From Chloroflexota bacterium (GTDB lineage Bacteria > Chloroflexota > Anaerolineae > 4572-78 > J111): a stretch of DNA of 13,319 nucleotides. Each line of letters begins with the position of its first letter. The first letter of the stretch is position 1. The notes below the pieces were generated by a model. The model was not told the DNA's origin. It ran no database searches and saw only the letters and a list, made by a program, of their open reading frames with translations. This document shows positions 1-6,712 of this stretch, piece by piece. Position numbers and translations under genes: made by a program. The stretch covers positions 1 to 13,319 of the forward strand of contig RFJF01000755.1 in NCBI GenBank assembly GCA_003695455.1, in the 5' to 3' direction.

Positions 1-686
1 CCGTAAATGGGTTTGGCGCACCAGTTGCAGCGGTACGGGCAGCCGCGGGTGGTGACCATATTCATTGAGAAATAGCCGTGACGCTGCTGCCAGATGCCGC
101 GGTAGCGCGGCACGTCCACCAAATCCCACGCCGGAAACGGGAAGCGATCCAGGTTGCGCTCAAAGGGGCGGGCCGGGCCGCGATTCACGCCGCCGTCTGC
201 CCCCGGCCAGGCCAGCCCGGCGATGGCGAACAGGTCGGTATTGCTGCGGCCCGACAGGCGGGCCAGCAGTTGGTGCAGGGTGATTTCCCCTTCGCCGATG
301 AGAATGAAGTCTGCGCCGTGCCCAAAATAATCGGCGGCGTGGTCGGTGGCGTCCGAGCCGGAGACAATCACCGTGCAGCCGCGCTCTTTGGCCGCCCGCA
401 CCATTCGGAATGCGGCCTGGCGCATGCGCAGCAGGCACATTTTGCTGAGGTAATTGAAGCTGTCCTCGTACAGCACAGCAAAGCGGGGCCGGTGGGCGTC
501 GAGCGCGGCTTCCCATTCCTGCTCGCTGTCTGCCAGCATCGCATCGAACAGGGCCACCTCAAATCCCTGTTGGCGGATGAAGGCCGCCGCGTAGAGACTG
601 CCCAGCGGCGGGTAGGGCTGCATGGCGGCGTGCAATTTGGGGTCAAACTTTAAATAATAGGATTGGCCGATGAGTACGTCTGTCAT
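1..686 (-). CDS. Radical SAM protein with N-terminal B12-binding-like domain (partial, C-terminus off the left edge)
   Basis: The reading frame is open from an ATG at 686 to the window edge, giving 228 residues with no stop. It begins MTDVLIGQSYYLKFDPK and reaches a radical SAM iron-sulfur motif, CPYRCNWC, with cysteines at residues 216, 220 and 223 (CxxxCxxC), preceded by the usual MVTTRG strand. The first ~180 residues resemble the cobalamin-binding Rossmann-like domain of B12-binding radical SAM enzymes: a PPLGSLYAAAFIRQQG segment near residue 26, then VIVSGSDAT and FILIGEGE segments, the last typical of this class. I see no DxHxxG cobalamin-ligand motif, so B12 may be bound base-off without a histidine or not at all. 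Such enzymes do radical methylation or rearrangement; the substrate cannot be told. The ATG lies three bases after the stop of the upstream nucleotidyltransferase-like gene, with AGG about eight bases before it, so the two are co-transcribed. Confidence 0.88.
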   Translation of the reverse strand, partial: MTDVLIGQSYYLKFDPKLHAAMQPYPPLGSLYAAAFIRQQGFEVALFDAMLADSEQEWEAALDAHRPRFAVLYEDSFNYLSKMCLLRMRQAAFRMVRAAKERGCTVIVSGSDATDHAADYFGHGADFILIGEGEITLHQLLARLSGRSNTDLFAIAGLAWPGADGGVNRGPARPFERNLDRFPFPAWDLVDVPRYRGIWQQRHGYFSMNMVTTRGCPYRCNWCAKPIY

Positions 687-689
687 GGT

Positions 690-1625
690 TTAAACCTGCG
701 AACGGCGAATTGGCCCGGTACGCTGCACCCGCCGTTCAAAGGCGTCCAGCGTGCGGCGGCCGTGGCCGTTGTAGTGACCTTTGCACACATCCGGCGTGAA
801 AATGGTGGTGTCCGGCGAGCCGGATTCGGCGGCGAGCCGGGTGTGTTTGGCAATCTGCCGCCGCTGCAATCGGCGTTCCAGCCAGTTGCCGGGCGGGCCG
901 CCGAGTAGTTTTTCGGTGATGCGCTTGGCCTGCGCCACCCCGCGAGACAGTTGCACGGGGGGCGGCGCGGTGCTCAATCCATCGCCCTGCGGAAAATAGG
1001 TGGTAACCCACTCATTTTTCTGCCGGATGCGGCGGTACAGGGCGGGGCCAAACAGCAACCGCATTTGCAAGACCTCGCGGGCGGTGAACAGGTTTTGCTC
1101 AAAGGTGAGGGCGTTTTCGGTGATGAGGTAGTTGGGGCACAGGTTGACGCCGCGCAGCCGGCCGGCGCGGACCAGCAAAATGACCAACGTTCGGCACAGC
1201 CACAACCGGCCGGGTTGGGTGACTATCAAATAATCAATGTCGTCGTTGGCGCGGGTGGGGTTGTTGACGGCCAACGCGCCGGTTACGGCGACCATGCGTA
1301 CAAAAGGTAGGGCCGCAATTTTGCGGCCGTAGCTTTCGGCGTGCGGCCACAGAGTTTGGGCCATTTGCTGTCGGGCGTGCCGCAGGTCCGGCAGGTGGGG
1401 TTTGTGGGGCAGACAGTAGTAACCGTTTATTTCTGCCAGATGATTTTGGGCAACGGCTTGCGCCAGCCAATTGGCTACCTGAGCCGGGACGGCCCGCGTT
1501 TGCAGAAACCGGTGGATCTCGGCGGCGGTTAGCGGGTAGTCAAAAATGTCAGCATAAAACACCGGGTTTAAGATGGTTTGCACGTGCGGGTCAATTGTTT
1601 GTGACGGCGCGGACAACGTCATCAC
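690..1625 (-). CDS. Nucleotidyltransferase-fold protein, uncharacterised family
   Basis: This 311-residue protein starts at GTG 1625; an ATG directly follows at 1622 and is equally possible (GGAAAG lies about eight bases before the ATG). Residues 22-45 (VFYADIFDYPLTAAEI) look like a small winged-helix-like segment. Residues 112-135 carry a nucleotidyltransferase-type signature, TGALAV followed by NDDIDYLIV: the DxD metal-binding pair is D129/D131. The usual hG[GS] is G116-A117, so the serine or glycine is an alanine here. A C-terminal stretch at 278-288 (PDVCKGHYNGHG) has closely spaced Cys and His residues of unknown role. There is no signal peptide or clear membrane helix, so it is probably cytoplasmic. 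It is first gene of a two-gene unit with the radical SAM gene, behind its own promoter at 1682-1709. I do not know its substrate. Fold assignment is moderately sure; enzymatic activity is not established. Confidence 0.8.
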   Translation of the reverse strand: MMTLSAPSQTIDPHVQTILNPVFYADIFDYPLTAAEIHRFLQTRAVPAQVANWLAQAVAQNHLAEINGYYCLPHKPHLPDLRHARQQMAQTLWPHAESYGRKIAALPFVRMVAVTGALAVNNPTRANDDIDYLIVTQPGRLWLCRTLVILLVRAGRLRGVNLCPNYLITENALTFEQNLFTAREVLQMRLLFGPALYRRIRQKNEWVTTYFPQGDGLSTAPPPVQLSRGVAQAKRITEKLLGGPPGNWLERRLQRRQIAKHTRLAAESGSPDTTIFTPDVCKGHYNGHGRRTLDAFERRVQRTGPIRRSQV

Positions 1626-1681
1626 CTGGCCTTTCCGGGTTAGTCATATTGGGTGAATTGTATTGGAGATGGACAGATTAA

Positions 1682-1709
1682 ATTGTACCCACCACCGCCA
1701 ATCGGTCAA
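1682..1709 (-). promoter_or_regulatory. Sigma70-like promoter of the nucleotidyltransferase/radical SAM unit
   Basis: Reading the minus strand, TTGACC (1709-1704) and TACAAT (1687-1682) are separated by 16 bases. Each box differs from the consensus at one position (TTGACA and TATAAT). Transcription would start near 1675, leaving a leader of about 50 bases before the start codon at 1622/1625. It lies downstream of the terminator of the preceding operon. Sequence match only. Confidence 0.6.
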
Positions 1710-1716
1710 GCGGTGG
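1692..1716. repeat. Inverted repeat over the -35 and spacer of the promoter
   Basis: CCACCGC at 1692-1698 and GCGGTGG at 1710-1716 form a perfect 7-base dyad with an 11-base centre. It straddles the -35 box and part of the spacer of the promoter at 1682-1709. It could be an operator or just a chance GC-rich palindrome. No U-tract follows it on the minus strand, so it is not a second terminator. Confidence 0.4.
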
Positions 1717-1727
1717 CGTTGTTTTGC

Positions 1728-1764
1728 AAAAAAAACGGGCGCGACGAAACTCGCCGCGCCCGTT
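1728..1764 (-). terminator. Intrinsic terminator of the act-sco-cox operon
   Basis: AACGGGCGCG (1734-1743) pairs perfectly with CGCGCCCGTT (1755-1764). After one A/C mismatch the stem continues with CGA/TCG around a three-base loop. On the minus strand the hairpin is followed by a run of eight T (1735-1728). It sits 27 bases after the coxD stop. There is no T-run on the other side, so it works for leftward transcription only. Confidence 0.92.
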
Positions 1765-1790
1765 AAAACGGAAACCAGAGAAAAATGGGG

Positions 1791-2108
1791 CTAAAATGTG
1801 CCGGGGATAGTGCCGCGGGCAATGTAATCACCCATGCCGATGAGTAACATAATCACCAGCCAGAAAAACCCCATGCCGGCAAAAACCAGGGCAAGTTTAC
1901 TACTGTAGCGCAAATGCATAAAGTAGGTCATAATCAAGCCGGCCTTGGCCAGCGCAATTGTCAGGGCCACAATTCGGTTAAACGGCCCCAAGTGTAAAAA
2001 TGCCACGCCAATGGTTGCCGCCAGCAGGACCATTAGCAGGGCAAATACGATGAGATACGTCCGAACCGGCATTACGTGGTGTGTTGTGCTGTGTTGTTCT
2101 GTGGTCAT
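1791..2108 (-). CDS. coxD: Cytochrome c oxidase subunit IV (caa3-type, prokaryotic COX4 family)
   Basis: A 105-residue membrane protein, about the usual length for the small subunit IV of caa3 oxidases (CtaF/CoxD). Three hydrophobic helices are visible, roughly residues 18-38, 45-65 and 75-95. The middle of the protein has the family pattern AKAGLIMTYFMHLRYSS, in which the MHLR motif is typical. It is thought to stabilise the oxidase and has no redox centre. The start is placed at ATG 2108 because AGGAG lies six bases before it. A longer in-frame reading from a TTG at 2144 would run back into coxC and has no support. It is the last gene of the operon, 16 bases after coxC and 27 bases before the terminator hairpin. 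Confidence 0.88.
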   Translation of the reverse strand: MTTEQHSTTHHVMPVRTYLIVFALLMVLLAATIGVAFLHLGPFNRIVALTIALAKAGLIMTYFMHLRYSSKLALVFAGMGFFWLVIMLLIGMGDYIARGTIPGTF

Positions 2109-2114
2109 GTCTCG

Positions 2115-2119
2115 CTCCT
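2115..2119 (-). promoter_or_regulatory. Ribosome binding site of coxD, decides the start
   Basis: AGGAG on the minus strand, six bases upstream of ATG 2108. This favours MTTEQHS as the N-terminus over the upstream TTG at 2144. Confidence 0.75.
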
Positions 2120-2124
2120 GCGCC

Positions 2125-2778
2125 CTATTGTATGGTCCGGTCAATCAGGTAGTACAGTGGGAAAATGAACACCCAGGCAATATCAACAAAGTGCCAATAC
2201 AGGCCCACCATTTCTACCGGGTCGTAACTGACCGATGTAAAATGCCCACGAAAGGCTTTAAAGACAAAGTAGGTCAGCACGCCAACACCAATAATCATAT
2301 GGAGCGCATGCAGCCCGGTGGTAGCAAAGTAGAGGCCAAAGAAGAGCTGCACCTCGTAAAAGAAAGAGCCGTCCCACTCAAAATGGGGGCCGGGCACCAG
2401 ATGGTGCTGGAATTTTTCGCCGTATTCCACACCTTTCAGGCCCAAAAAGACCAGCCCCAGCACAATAGTGGCAATCAGAAAGATAATCAGCCACTTGCGG
2501 TTATCGGTTTGGGCCGAACGGACGGCCAGCGCCATTGTCAAACTACTGGTCAGCAGAACAAAGGTGTTAATACTGGCCAGAATCAGGTTCAGTTCCCGGC
2601 TCCCTTCGTGGAAAGCATCAGGGTAGTTGAAAAAGTAAACGGTGTAAGCCATAAACAGGCCACCAAAGAACATTACCTCGGTAGCCAGAAAGACCCACAT
2701 ACCCAGCGTGTTTGCTTCTCGCTGCTGGTCAATATCACGAAAATAAGGAGCAACGACGGAGGGTTGATTATGCGCCAC
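2125..2778 (-). CDS. coxC: Cytochrome c oxidase subunit III
   Basis: This 217-residue integral membrane protein is subunit III of a haem-copper oxidase. It has about five hydrophobic segments, fitting the short bacterial form that lacks the first two helices of the seven-helix mitochondrial type. Family signatures are [18 protein letters not shown] near residues 23-40, including the conserved membrane glutamate, [10 protein letters not shown] near 157-166, and the C-terminal [19 protein letters not shown]. It binds no metal; in this family it stabilises subunit I and supports proton uptake. The start is a GTG at 2778 with GAGGTG four bases upstream, overlapping the end of coxA by 11 bases, which suggests translational coupling. 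coxD follows after 16 bases. Confidence 0.93.
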   Translation of the reverse strand: MAHNQPSVVAPYFRDIDQQREANTLGMWVFLATEVMFFGGLFMAYTVYFFNYPDAFHEGSRELNLILASINTFVLLTSSLTMALAVRSAQTDNRKWLIIFLIATIVLGLVFLGLKGVEYGEKFQHHLVPGPHFEWDGSFFYEVQLFFGLYFATTGLHALHMIIGVGVLTYFVFKAFRGHFTSVSYDPVEMVGLYWHFVDIAWVFIFPLYYLIDRTIQ

Positions 2779-4411
2779 TGGTCACCTCGGCTTTCTGCGG
2801 TACGGGGTAGGCGTAGGCTTCTTCAGTTACAATGGGTGTTTCTTCAAAATTCTCGTGCGGCGGTGGCGACGCGGTAGTCCATTCCAAACCTTTGGCGTTC
2901 CAGGGGTTATCACCGGCTTTGGGGCCAAAGAAAAGTGAATAGAGCAGGTAAAACAGGGGCAATACGTACCCAAACGCCAGTATGGCAGCACCGGCAGACG
3001 AGGCAATGTGATAAATCTGAAATTCATCCGGGTAGGCGTAGTAGCGGCGGGGCATCCCCAGATAGCCCATAATAAATTGCGGCATAAAAGTCAGGTTAAA
3101 GCCCACAAAAATTATGATGGCTGATGAAATACCCCAGCCCTCGTTGTACAGTTTGCCGGTGATTTTGGGCCACCAAAAGTGAATGGCCCCCATATAGGCC
3201 ATAATGGTAGCGCCAACCATAACGTAGTGAAAGTGGGCCACCACAAAATACGTATCTGTTACGTGTACATCAACGGCGGCGGCCCCCAGAAACAGGCCGG
3301 TCAGCCCACCAATGGTAAACAGGCCAATGAAGCCCAGGGCATACAACATTGGCGTGGTAAATGAAATAGTGCCCTTGAACAGAGTTGCCGTCCAGTTAAA
3401 TACTTTGATGGCCGATGGAATAGCTACCATAAATGTGATGGCCGAGAAAACCAACCCGGCGTACACCGATTGCCCACTGACAAACATGTGGTGTCCCCAG
3501 ACCAAAAAGCCCAGCAGCGCAATGGCCAGGCTGGACAACGCAATGGCTTTGTAGCCAAAAATCCGGCGGCGGGTGAAGGCGGTTATCAACTCGCTGATAA
3601 CGCCCATTGAGGGCAACACCATAATATACACCGCCGGGTGCGAGTAAAACCAGAAAAGGTGCTGGAAGAGCAGCGGGTCGCCGCCCAGCGCCGGGTCAAA
3701 AATTCCAATTTTAAACATGCGCTCAATACCGACCATCAGAATAGTGATAGCCAGCACCGGGGTTCCCAGCAAAATAATGATGCTGGTGGCGTAGTGCGCC
3801 CACACAAACAGCGGCAGCCGAAACCAGGTTAAGCCCGGTGCGCGCATTTTATGAATGGTTACAACAAAGTTGATGGCCGTAAAAATAGAGGCAAAGCCGG
3901 CGGCAAATATCCCCAATGCGGCCAAAATAACTGCGCCATTAGAGTAAGTGCTGCTGTAAGGTGTGTAAAATGTCCAGCCGGTGTCTACGCCGCCTACCAC
4001 AATCACGGTCATGGTAAACAATCCGCCCACCATGAACACATACCAGCTAGCCAGATTCAGGCGAGGAAAGGCCAAATCTTTGGCCCCAATCATCAACGGA
4101 ATGAGAAAGTTACCCATTACAGCAGGGATACCCGGAATCAGGAAGAAGAAGACCATCAACATGCCGTGCAACGTGAACGACTTGTTGTAGTTATCCGCCG
4201 ACATCAAATCGCCTTGCGGGGTAATTAACTCAAACCGGACTAATGACGCCGCCAATCCACCCAATGCAAAGAAGAGGGTAACGGTAATCAGGTATAAAAT
4301 TGCAATGCGTTTATGGTCGGTTGTGAGCAGCCACGATTTAATTCCAAATGCCCAGTTCAAATAGTTTTGGGGTGGCTTCTCAAGTTTGACAGGTGGAGAA
4401 GATACTGTCAT
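2768..4411 (-). CDS. coxA: Cytochrome c oxidase subunit I, A2-type haem-copper oxidase
   Basis: A 547-residue, about 12-helix catalytic subunit that reduces oxygen to water and pumps protons. All metal ligands are visible: H82 and H395 for haem a, H393 for haem a3, and H258, H307 and H308 for CuB. Y262 is placed to form the His-Tyr crosslink. The K-channel lysine K336 is present in [10 protein letters not shown], and D-channel residues N101, D112 and N119 are kept. The helix VI motif is WFYSHPAVY rather than the HPEV of A1 enzymes. The missing glutamate replaced functionally by Tyr-Ser (256-257) marks the A2 subfamily, as in Thermus and Rhodothermus caa3. The start at ATG 4411 is chosen because AAGGAGG precedes it by ten bases; an upstream TTG at 4438 is less likely. 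It lies between coxB (39-base gap) and coxC (overlap). Confidence 0.97.
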   Translation of the reverse strand: MTVSSPPVKLEKPPQNYLNWAFGIKSWLLTTDHKRIAILYLITVTLFFALGGLAASLVRFELITPQGDLMSADNYNKSFTLHGMLMVFFFLIPGIPAVMGNFLIPLMIGAKDLAFPRLNLASWYVFMVGGLFTMTVIVVGGVDTGWTFYTPYSSTYSNGAVILAALGIFAAGFASIFTAINFVVTIHKMRAPGLTWFRLPLFVWAHYATSIIILLGTPVLAITILMVGIERMFKIGIFDPALGGDPLLFQHLFWFYSHPAVYIMVLPSMGVISELITAFTRRRIFGYKAIALSSLAIALLGFLVWGHHMFVSGQSVYAGLVFSAITFMVAIPSAIKVFNWTATLFKGTISFTTPMLYALGFIGLFTIGGLTGLFLGAAAVDVHVTDTYFVVAHFHYVMVGATIMAYMGAIHFWWPKITGKLYNEGWGISSAIIIFVGFNLTFMPQFIMGYLGMPRRYYAYPDEFQIYHIASSAGAAILAFGYVLPLFYLLYSLFFGPKAGDNPWNAKGLEWTTASPPPHENFEETPIVTEEAYAYPVPQKAEVTSGA

Positions 4412-4421
4412 GTAACACGTG

Positions 4422-4428
4422 CCTCCTT
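4422..4428 (-). promoter_or_regulatory. Ribosome binding site of coxA, decides the start
   Basis: AAGGAGG on the minus strand, ten bases before ATG 4411. It supports MTVSSPP as the N-terminus instead of the TTG at 4438, which lies upstream of this site. Confidence 0.8.
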
Positions 4429-4450
4429 TATCAATCAATCCCCTTGGTGA

Positions 4451-5383
4451 TTATTGACCTTCGCTCAATGATTTAATATATGCAACCAGTTGCAAAACGC
4501 CGCCTTCGCTGATTGAACCCTGGTACGAGGGCATAATAGGTGCATAACCGGCCACAACTTTTGCCCCCGGTTCGTAGATGGATTCACGCAGGTAGGCTTC
4601 GTCAACCACAGCGGTGCCGCCGCCCTCAAGTGCTACTTCGGTGCCAAAAATGCCGTGCAGGTTGGGGCCGCGGCCGCCTTCGCCATCAATGTGGCACGAG
4701 GCGCAGCCGTTATCCTGAAACAGTCTGGCCCCGGCTTCCACCATCGATTCACCGCCGCCACCGCCGCTCAGCCAGTTTTGGTAATCCTGCGGTTCCATGG
4801 CAATGACTTTGCCGGTCATTTTTGAGTGTTCTGTGCCGCAATATTCGGCGCAGAACAGGTGGTATTCGCCCACTTTGGTGGCTTCAAACCACAAAGTGGT
4901 GTACCGGCCCGGCAGCACATCTTGCTTAACCCGAAAGGCCGGCACAAAAAAACTGTGGATGACATCCTGCGAGGACATAATCAGCTTTACAGGCTGGTTG
5001 ATGGGTACGTGCAGTTCGTTGAGTTCCGCTTTGCCCAGCGGGTGCTGAATTTGCCACATCCACTGCTTGCCCACCACGTAAATTTCTACCGCATCAGTGG
5101 GAGGGGTGTTGATGTTGTAATACACAAAAGCAGACCAGGTAAAAATTCCCATAGCCATCAAAAATGGGATGAAGGACCAAGCAAATTCCAGTTTCATGCT
5201 TTCGTGCAGCGGATTGGAGCGATCAACGCTGGTTGATTTACGGTACCGGATGCCAAATACAATAACGGCGACGGCAATTCCCACGGCAAAAATCACACTA
5301 AGCCCCACCAACACAAAATAAATCGCGTCAATCTGGGTGGCCATAGTGGATGCTTGTTCAGGGAAGAATGAAAAATTTTCCAT
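4451..5383 (-). CDS. coxB: Cytochrome c oxidase subunit II fused to cytochrome c (caa3 type)
   Basis: This 310-residue subunit accepts electrons and passes them to CoxA. Two N-terminal helices (about 20-45 and 69-89) anchor a periplasm-facing cupredoxin domain. The binuclear CuA ligands are all present: H143, C178, E180 (backbone), C182, H186 and M189 in CAEYCGTEHSKM. The aromatic patch KQWMWQ is at 106-111. After a glycine-rich linker (LSGGGGGES, 205-213) comes a cytochrome c domain with CASCH (227-231) and a likely axial methionine M284 in APIMPSYQG. The fusion is what defines caa3 oxidases and makes a separate soluble cytochrome c unnecessary. The ATG at 5383 is chosen: GAGGT lies seven bases upstream. 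A longer reading from 5491 would run through sco and encodes a Cys/basic-rich stretch unlike the family. It starts 19 bases after sco. Confidence 0.96.
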   Translation of the reverse strand: MENFSFFPEQASTMATQIDAIYFVLVGLSVIFAVGIAVAVIVFGIRYRKSTSVDRSNPLHESMKLEFAWSFIPFLMAMGIFTWSAFVYYNINTPPTDAVEIYVVGKQWMWQIQHPLGKAELNELHVPINQPVKLIMSSQDVIHSFFVPAFRVKQDVLPGRYTTLWFEATKVGEYHLFCAEYCGTEHSKMTGKVIAMEPQDYQNWLSGGGGGESMVEAGARLFQDNGCASCHIDGEGGRGPNLHGIFGTEVALEGGGTAVVDEAYLRESIYEPGAKVVAGYAPIMPSYQGSISEGGVLQLVAYIKSLSEGQ

Positions 5384-5390
5384 GTATGTT

Positions 5391-5395
5391 ACCTC
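5391..5395 (-). promoter_or_regulatory. Ribosome binding site of coxB, decides the start
   Basis: GAGGT on the minus strand seven bases before ATG 5383. It argues against the longer in-frame extension to 5491, which overlaps sco by 89 bases. Confidence 0.75.
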
Positions 5396-5402
5396 ATAAA
5401 CG

Positions 5403-6275
5403 TTAATGAGCCTTAAGCTTTTGATTTTGCGGGTTGGGCATAGTTGGGCCGCCACGCTCTTTTTTGAGCATAAATAATAACACACCGCCAATAATCAGCA
5501 CTGTTGCCACCCCAATAACCCGGATGATGTTCATAATTGCCAGCGTGTACTCTCCCGATACCGGGTCGTAGTGGTAGCAGGTGAGCAAAAACTGGTCAAC
5601 CGGTGAACCGATTTTACCCTCGGCTGCTTCTACCAGCCCCAGCCGCAAATTATTGGCCGGAAAATCAATGCCGTAAAAGTAGCGGGCAATTTTACCCTGC
5701 GGCGTCAGCACCAGTACGCCACTGGGGTGAACATATTCATCAATCTTTGGGTCATAGGCGTACCGGAAACCAATTGAATCGGCCAGCGCCTTGATGTTTT
5801 CCTGGTCACCCACCAAAAAATTCCACCCCTCCGGCGATGTTGACCGGCCGTACCCAAGCATTGATTCCATCCGTTTGACTTCGGCAATTTCAGGCGTTTC
5901 GTCGGGGTCAATGCTGACAATGACTACTTCAAATTCTTTGCCAATTGAAAATGCCTCAAGTTTTTTCAGGCTCTCAAACAAGCCGTTGCGCACCAGCGAG
6001 CACAGCATAGGGCATTCGTAATAGCCCAGCGAAAGCACCACCGGCTTGTTGCCAAAGTAATCTCCCAACCGTACCGGGTTGCCGGTTGAGTCGGTAAATT
6101 CAAGGTCAAGCGGCACCTGTTCGCCCAGCCGCTGGTCAAAGCCCACCTGCTTAATCAGGTCCTGCGGCAACGGGTCATCGGCAAAAGCCGGTGTATTATT
6201 CAACACCAGGCCGGTAAACAAAACAACTCCCAGCCATATCCATGTTTTCAGGCCCTGCCGCAAAAAATCTGTCAT
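5403..6275 (-). CDS. sco: SCO1/SenC family copper chaperone with C-terminal membrane helix
   Basis: A 290-residue thioredoxin-fold protein that in this family delivers copper to, or reduces, the CuA site of subunit II. The metal ligands are C88 and C92 in YYECPMLCSLV (CxxxC) and H183 in YVHPSGV. The N-terminus has a signal-peptide-like helix (about 11-27) with a possible cleavage after AFA at 32; no lipobox is seen. Unlike the common single-anchor SCO, a second hydrophobic helix lies near residues 246-270 (IMNIIRVIGVATVLIIGG), followed by a basic tail. The protein is therefore probably tethered at its C-terminus with the active domain outside. The start has no strong ribosome binding site, but the signal helix supports it. 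It lies 20 bases after the small membrane protein and 19 before coxB, the expected client. Confidence 0.93.
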   Translation of the reverse strand: MTDFLRQGLKTWIWLGVVLFTGLVLNNTPAFADDPLPQDLIKQVGFDQRLGEQVPLDLEFTDSTGNPVRLGDYFGNKPVVLSLGYYECPMLCSLVRNGLFESLKKLEAFSIGKEFEVVIVSIDPDETPEIAEVKRMESMLGYGRSTSPEGWNFLVGDQENIKALADSIGFRYAYDPKIDEYVHPSGVLVLTPQGKIARYFYGIDFPANNLRLGLVEAAEGKIGSPVDQFLLTCYHYDPVSGEYTLAIMNIIRVIGVATVLIIGGVLLFMLKKERGGPTMPNPQNQKLKAH

Positions 6276-6295
6276 AAAATTACTGCTACTGCCGG

Positions 6296-6712
6296 TTATT
6301 GTCCCTGGTTTTTGGCGTATTCAAGCCCCTGCTTGCCCACAATTTCAATAGCGGCGTCAATGGGAATTTGGGCAACGCCGCCTTCTTTATCTACCCACCG
6401 GTAGCGGTTGAGGATTCTTTGTTGTTTTTCAAGGTAGCTGGCAACGTCTTCTTCGGCGGTTGTTTCATCAATGGGGTTGGGCTGGAGCCGCGGCATAGGC
6501 GGCGTGGGCCGAACATCCAAAAAGGGCACCTGAACCGCCTCGGCTTCAAGTTCAGTTTGCTGCTGCAAGCCGCCCACCAGCACTGCAATAACAATCATCA
6601 CCACAACTGTTACAGCCAAAATCGCCAAACCGGCAGTAGTTAACCAGTTTGATTTCAGGTCATCTTTTTCAAAATCAACGCCGGGGTTAACAAATTCAGG
6701 TTGATCACTCAT
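6296..6712 (-). CDS. Small single-helix membrane protein of unknown function between actF and sco
   Basis: A 138-residue protein with a short charged N-terminus, one strong membrane helix at about 24-49, then a proline-rich linker (PFLDVRPTPPMPRL, 63-75) and a C-terminal soluble segment. Near residues 98-122 is the pattern QRILNRYRWVDKEGG followed by VAQIPIDAAI. I recognise this YxWxD ... IPI motif, from general knowledge and not from a search, in small proteins near SCO and oxidase genes in other bacteria; no function is assigned. No heme-binding CxxCH and no cysteine at all is present, so it is not a redox carrier. The ATG at 6712 is preceded by AAGGAGGT at eight bases and overlaps the actF stop by eight bases, which implies coupled translation. 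It could be an extra ACIII subunit, an ACIII-oxidase linker or an assembly factor. Confidence 0.85.
   Translation of the reverse strand: MSDQPEFVNPGVDFEKDDLKSNWLTTAGLAILAVTVVVMIVIAVLVGGLQQQTELEAEAVQVPFLDVRPTPPMPRLQPNPIDETTAEEDVASYLEKQQRILNRYRWVDKEGGVAQIPIDAAIEIVGKQGLEYAKNQGQ

Noticed and set aside
78..653. Long plus-strand open frame of 191 codons
   Set aside because: It lies opposite the radical SAM gene, whose minus-strand frame carries a clear CxxxCxxC motif; the plus-strand protein is low in recognisable structure.
1626..1790. Small RNA or small gene in the intergenic gap
   Set aside because: The gap is accounted for by the operon terminator, the promoter and a leader; no further coding frame with a ribosome binding site was seen.
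1945..2877. Long plus-strand open frame of 310 codons
   Set aside because: It is antisense to coxC, coxD and the end of coxA, all strongly supported; the translation is rich in His, Gln and Lys and resembles no family.
5384..5491. N-terminal extension of CoxB starting at 5491
   Set aside because: It would overlap sco by 89 bases, has no ribosome binding site, and encodes a Cys- and basic-rich stretch not seen in subunit II. GAGGT before 5383 decides the shorter form.
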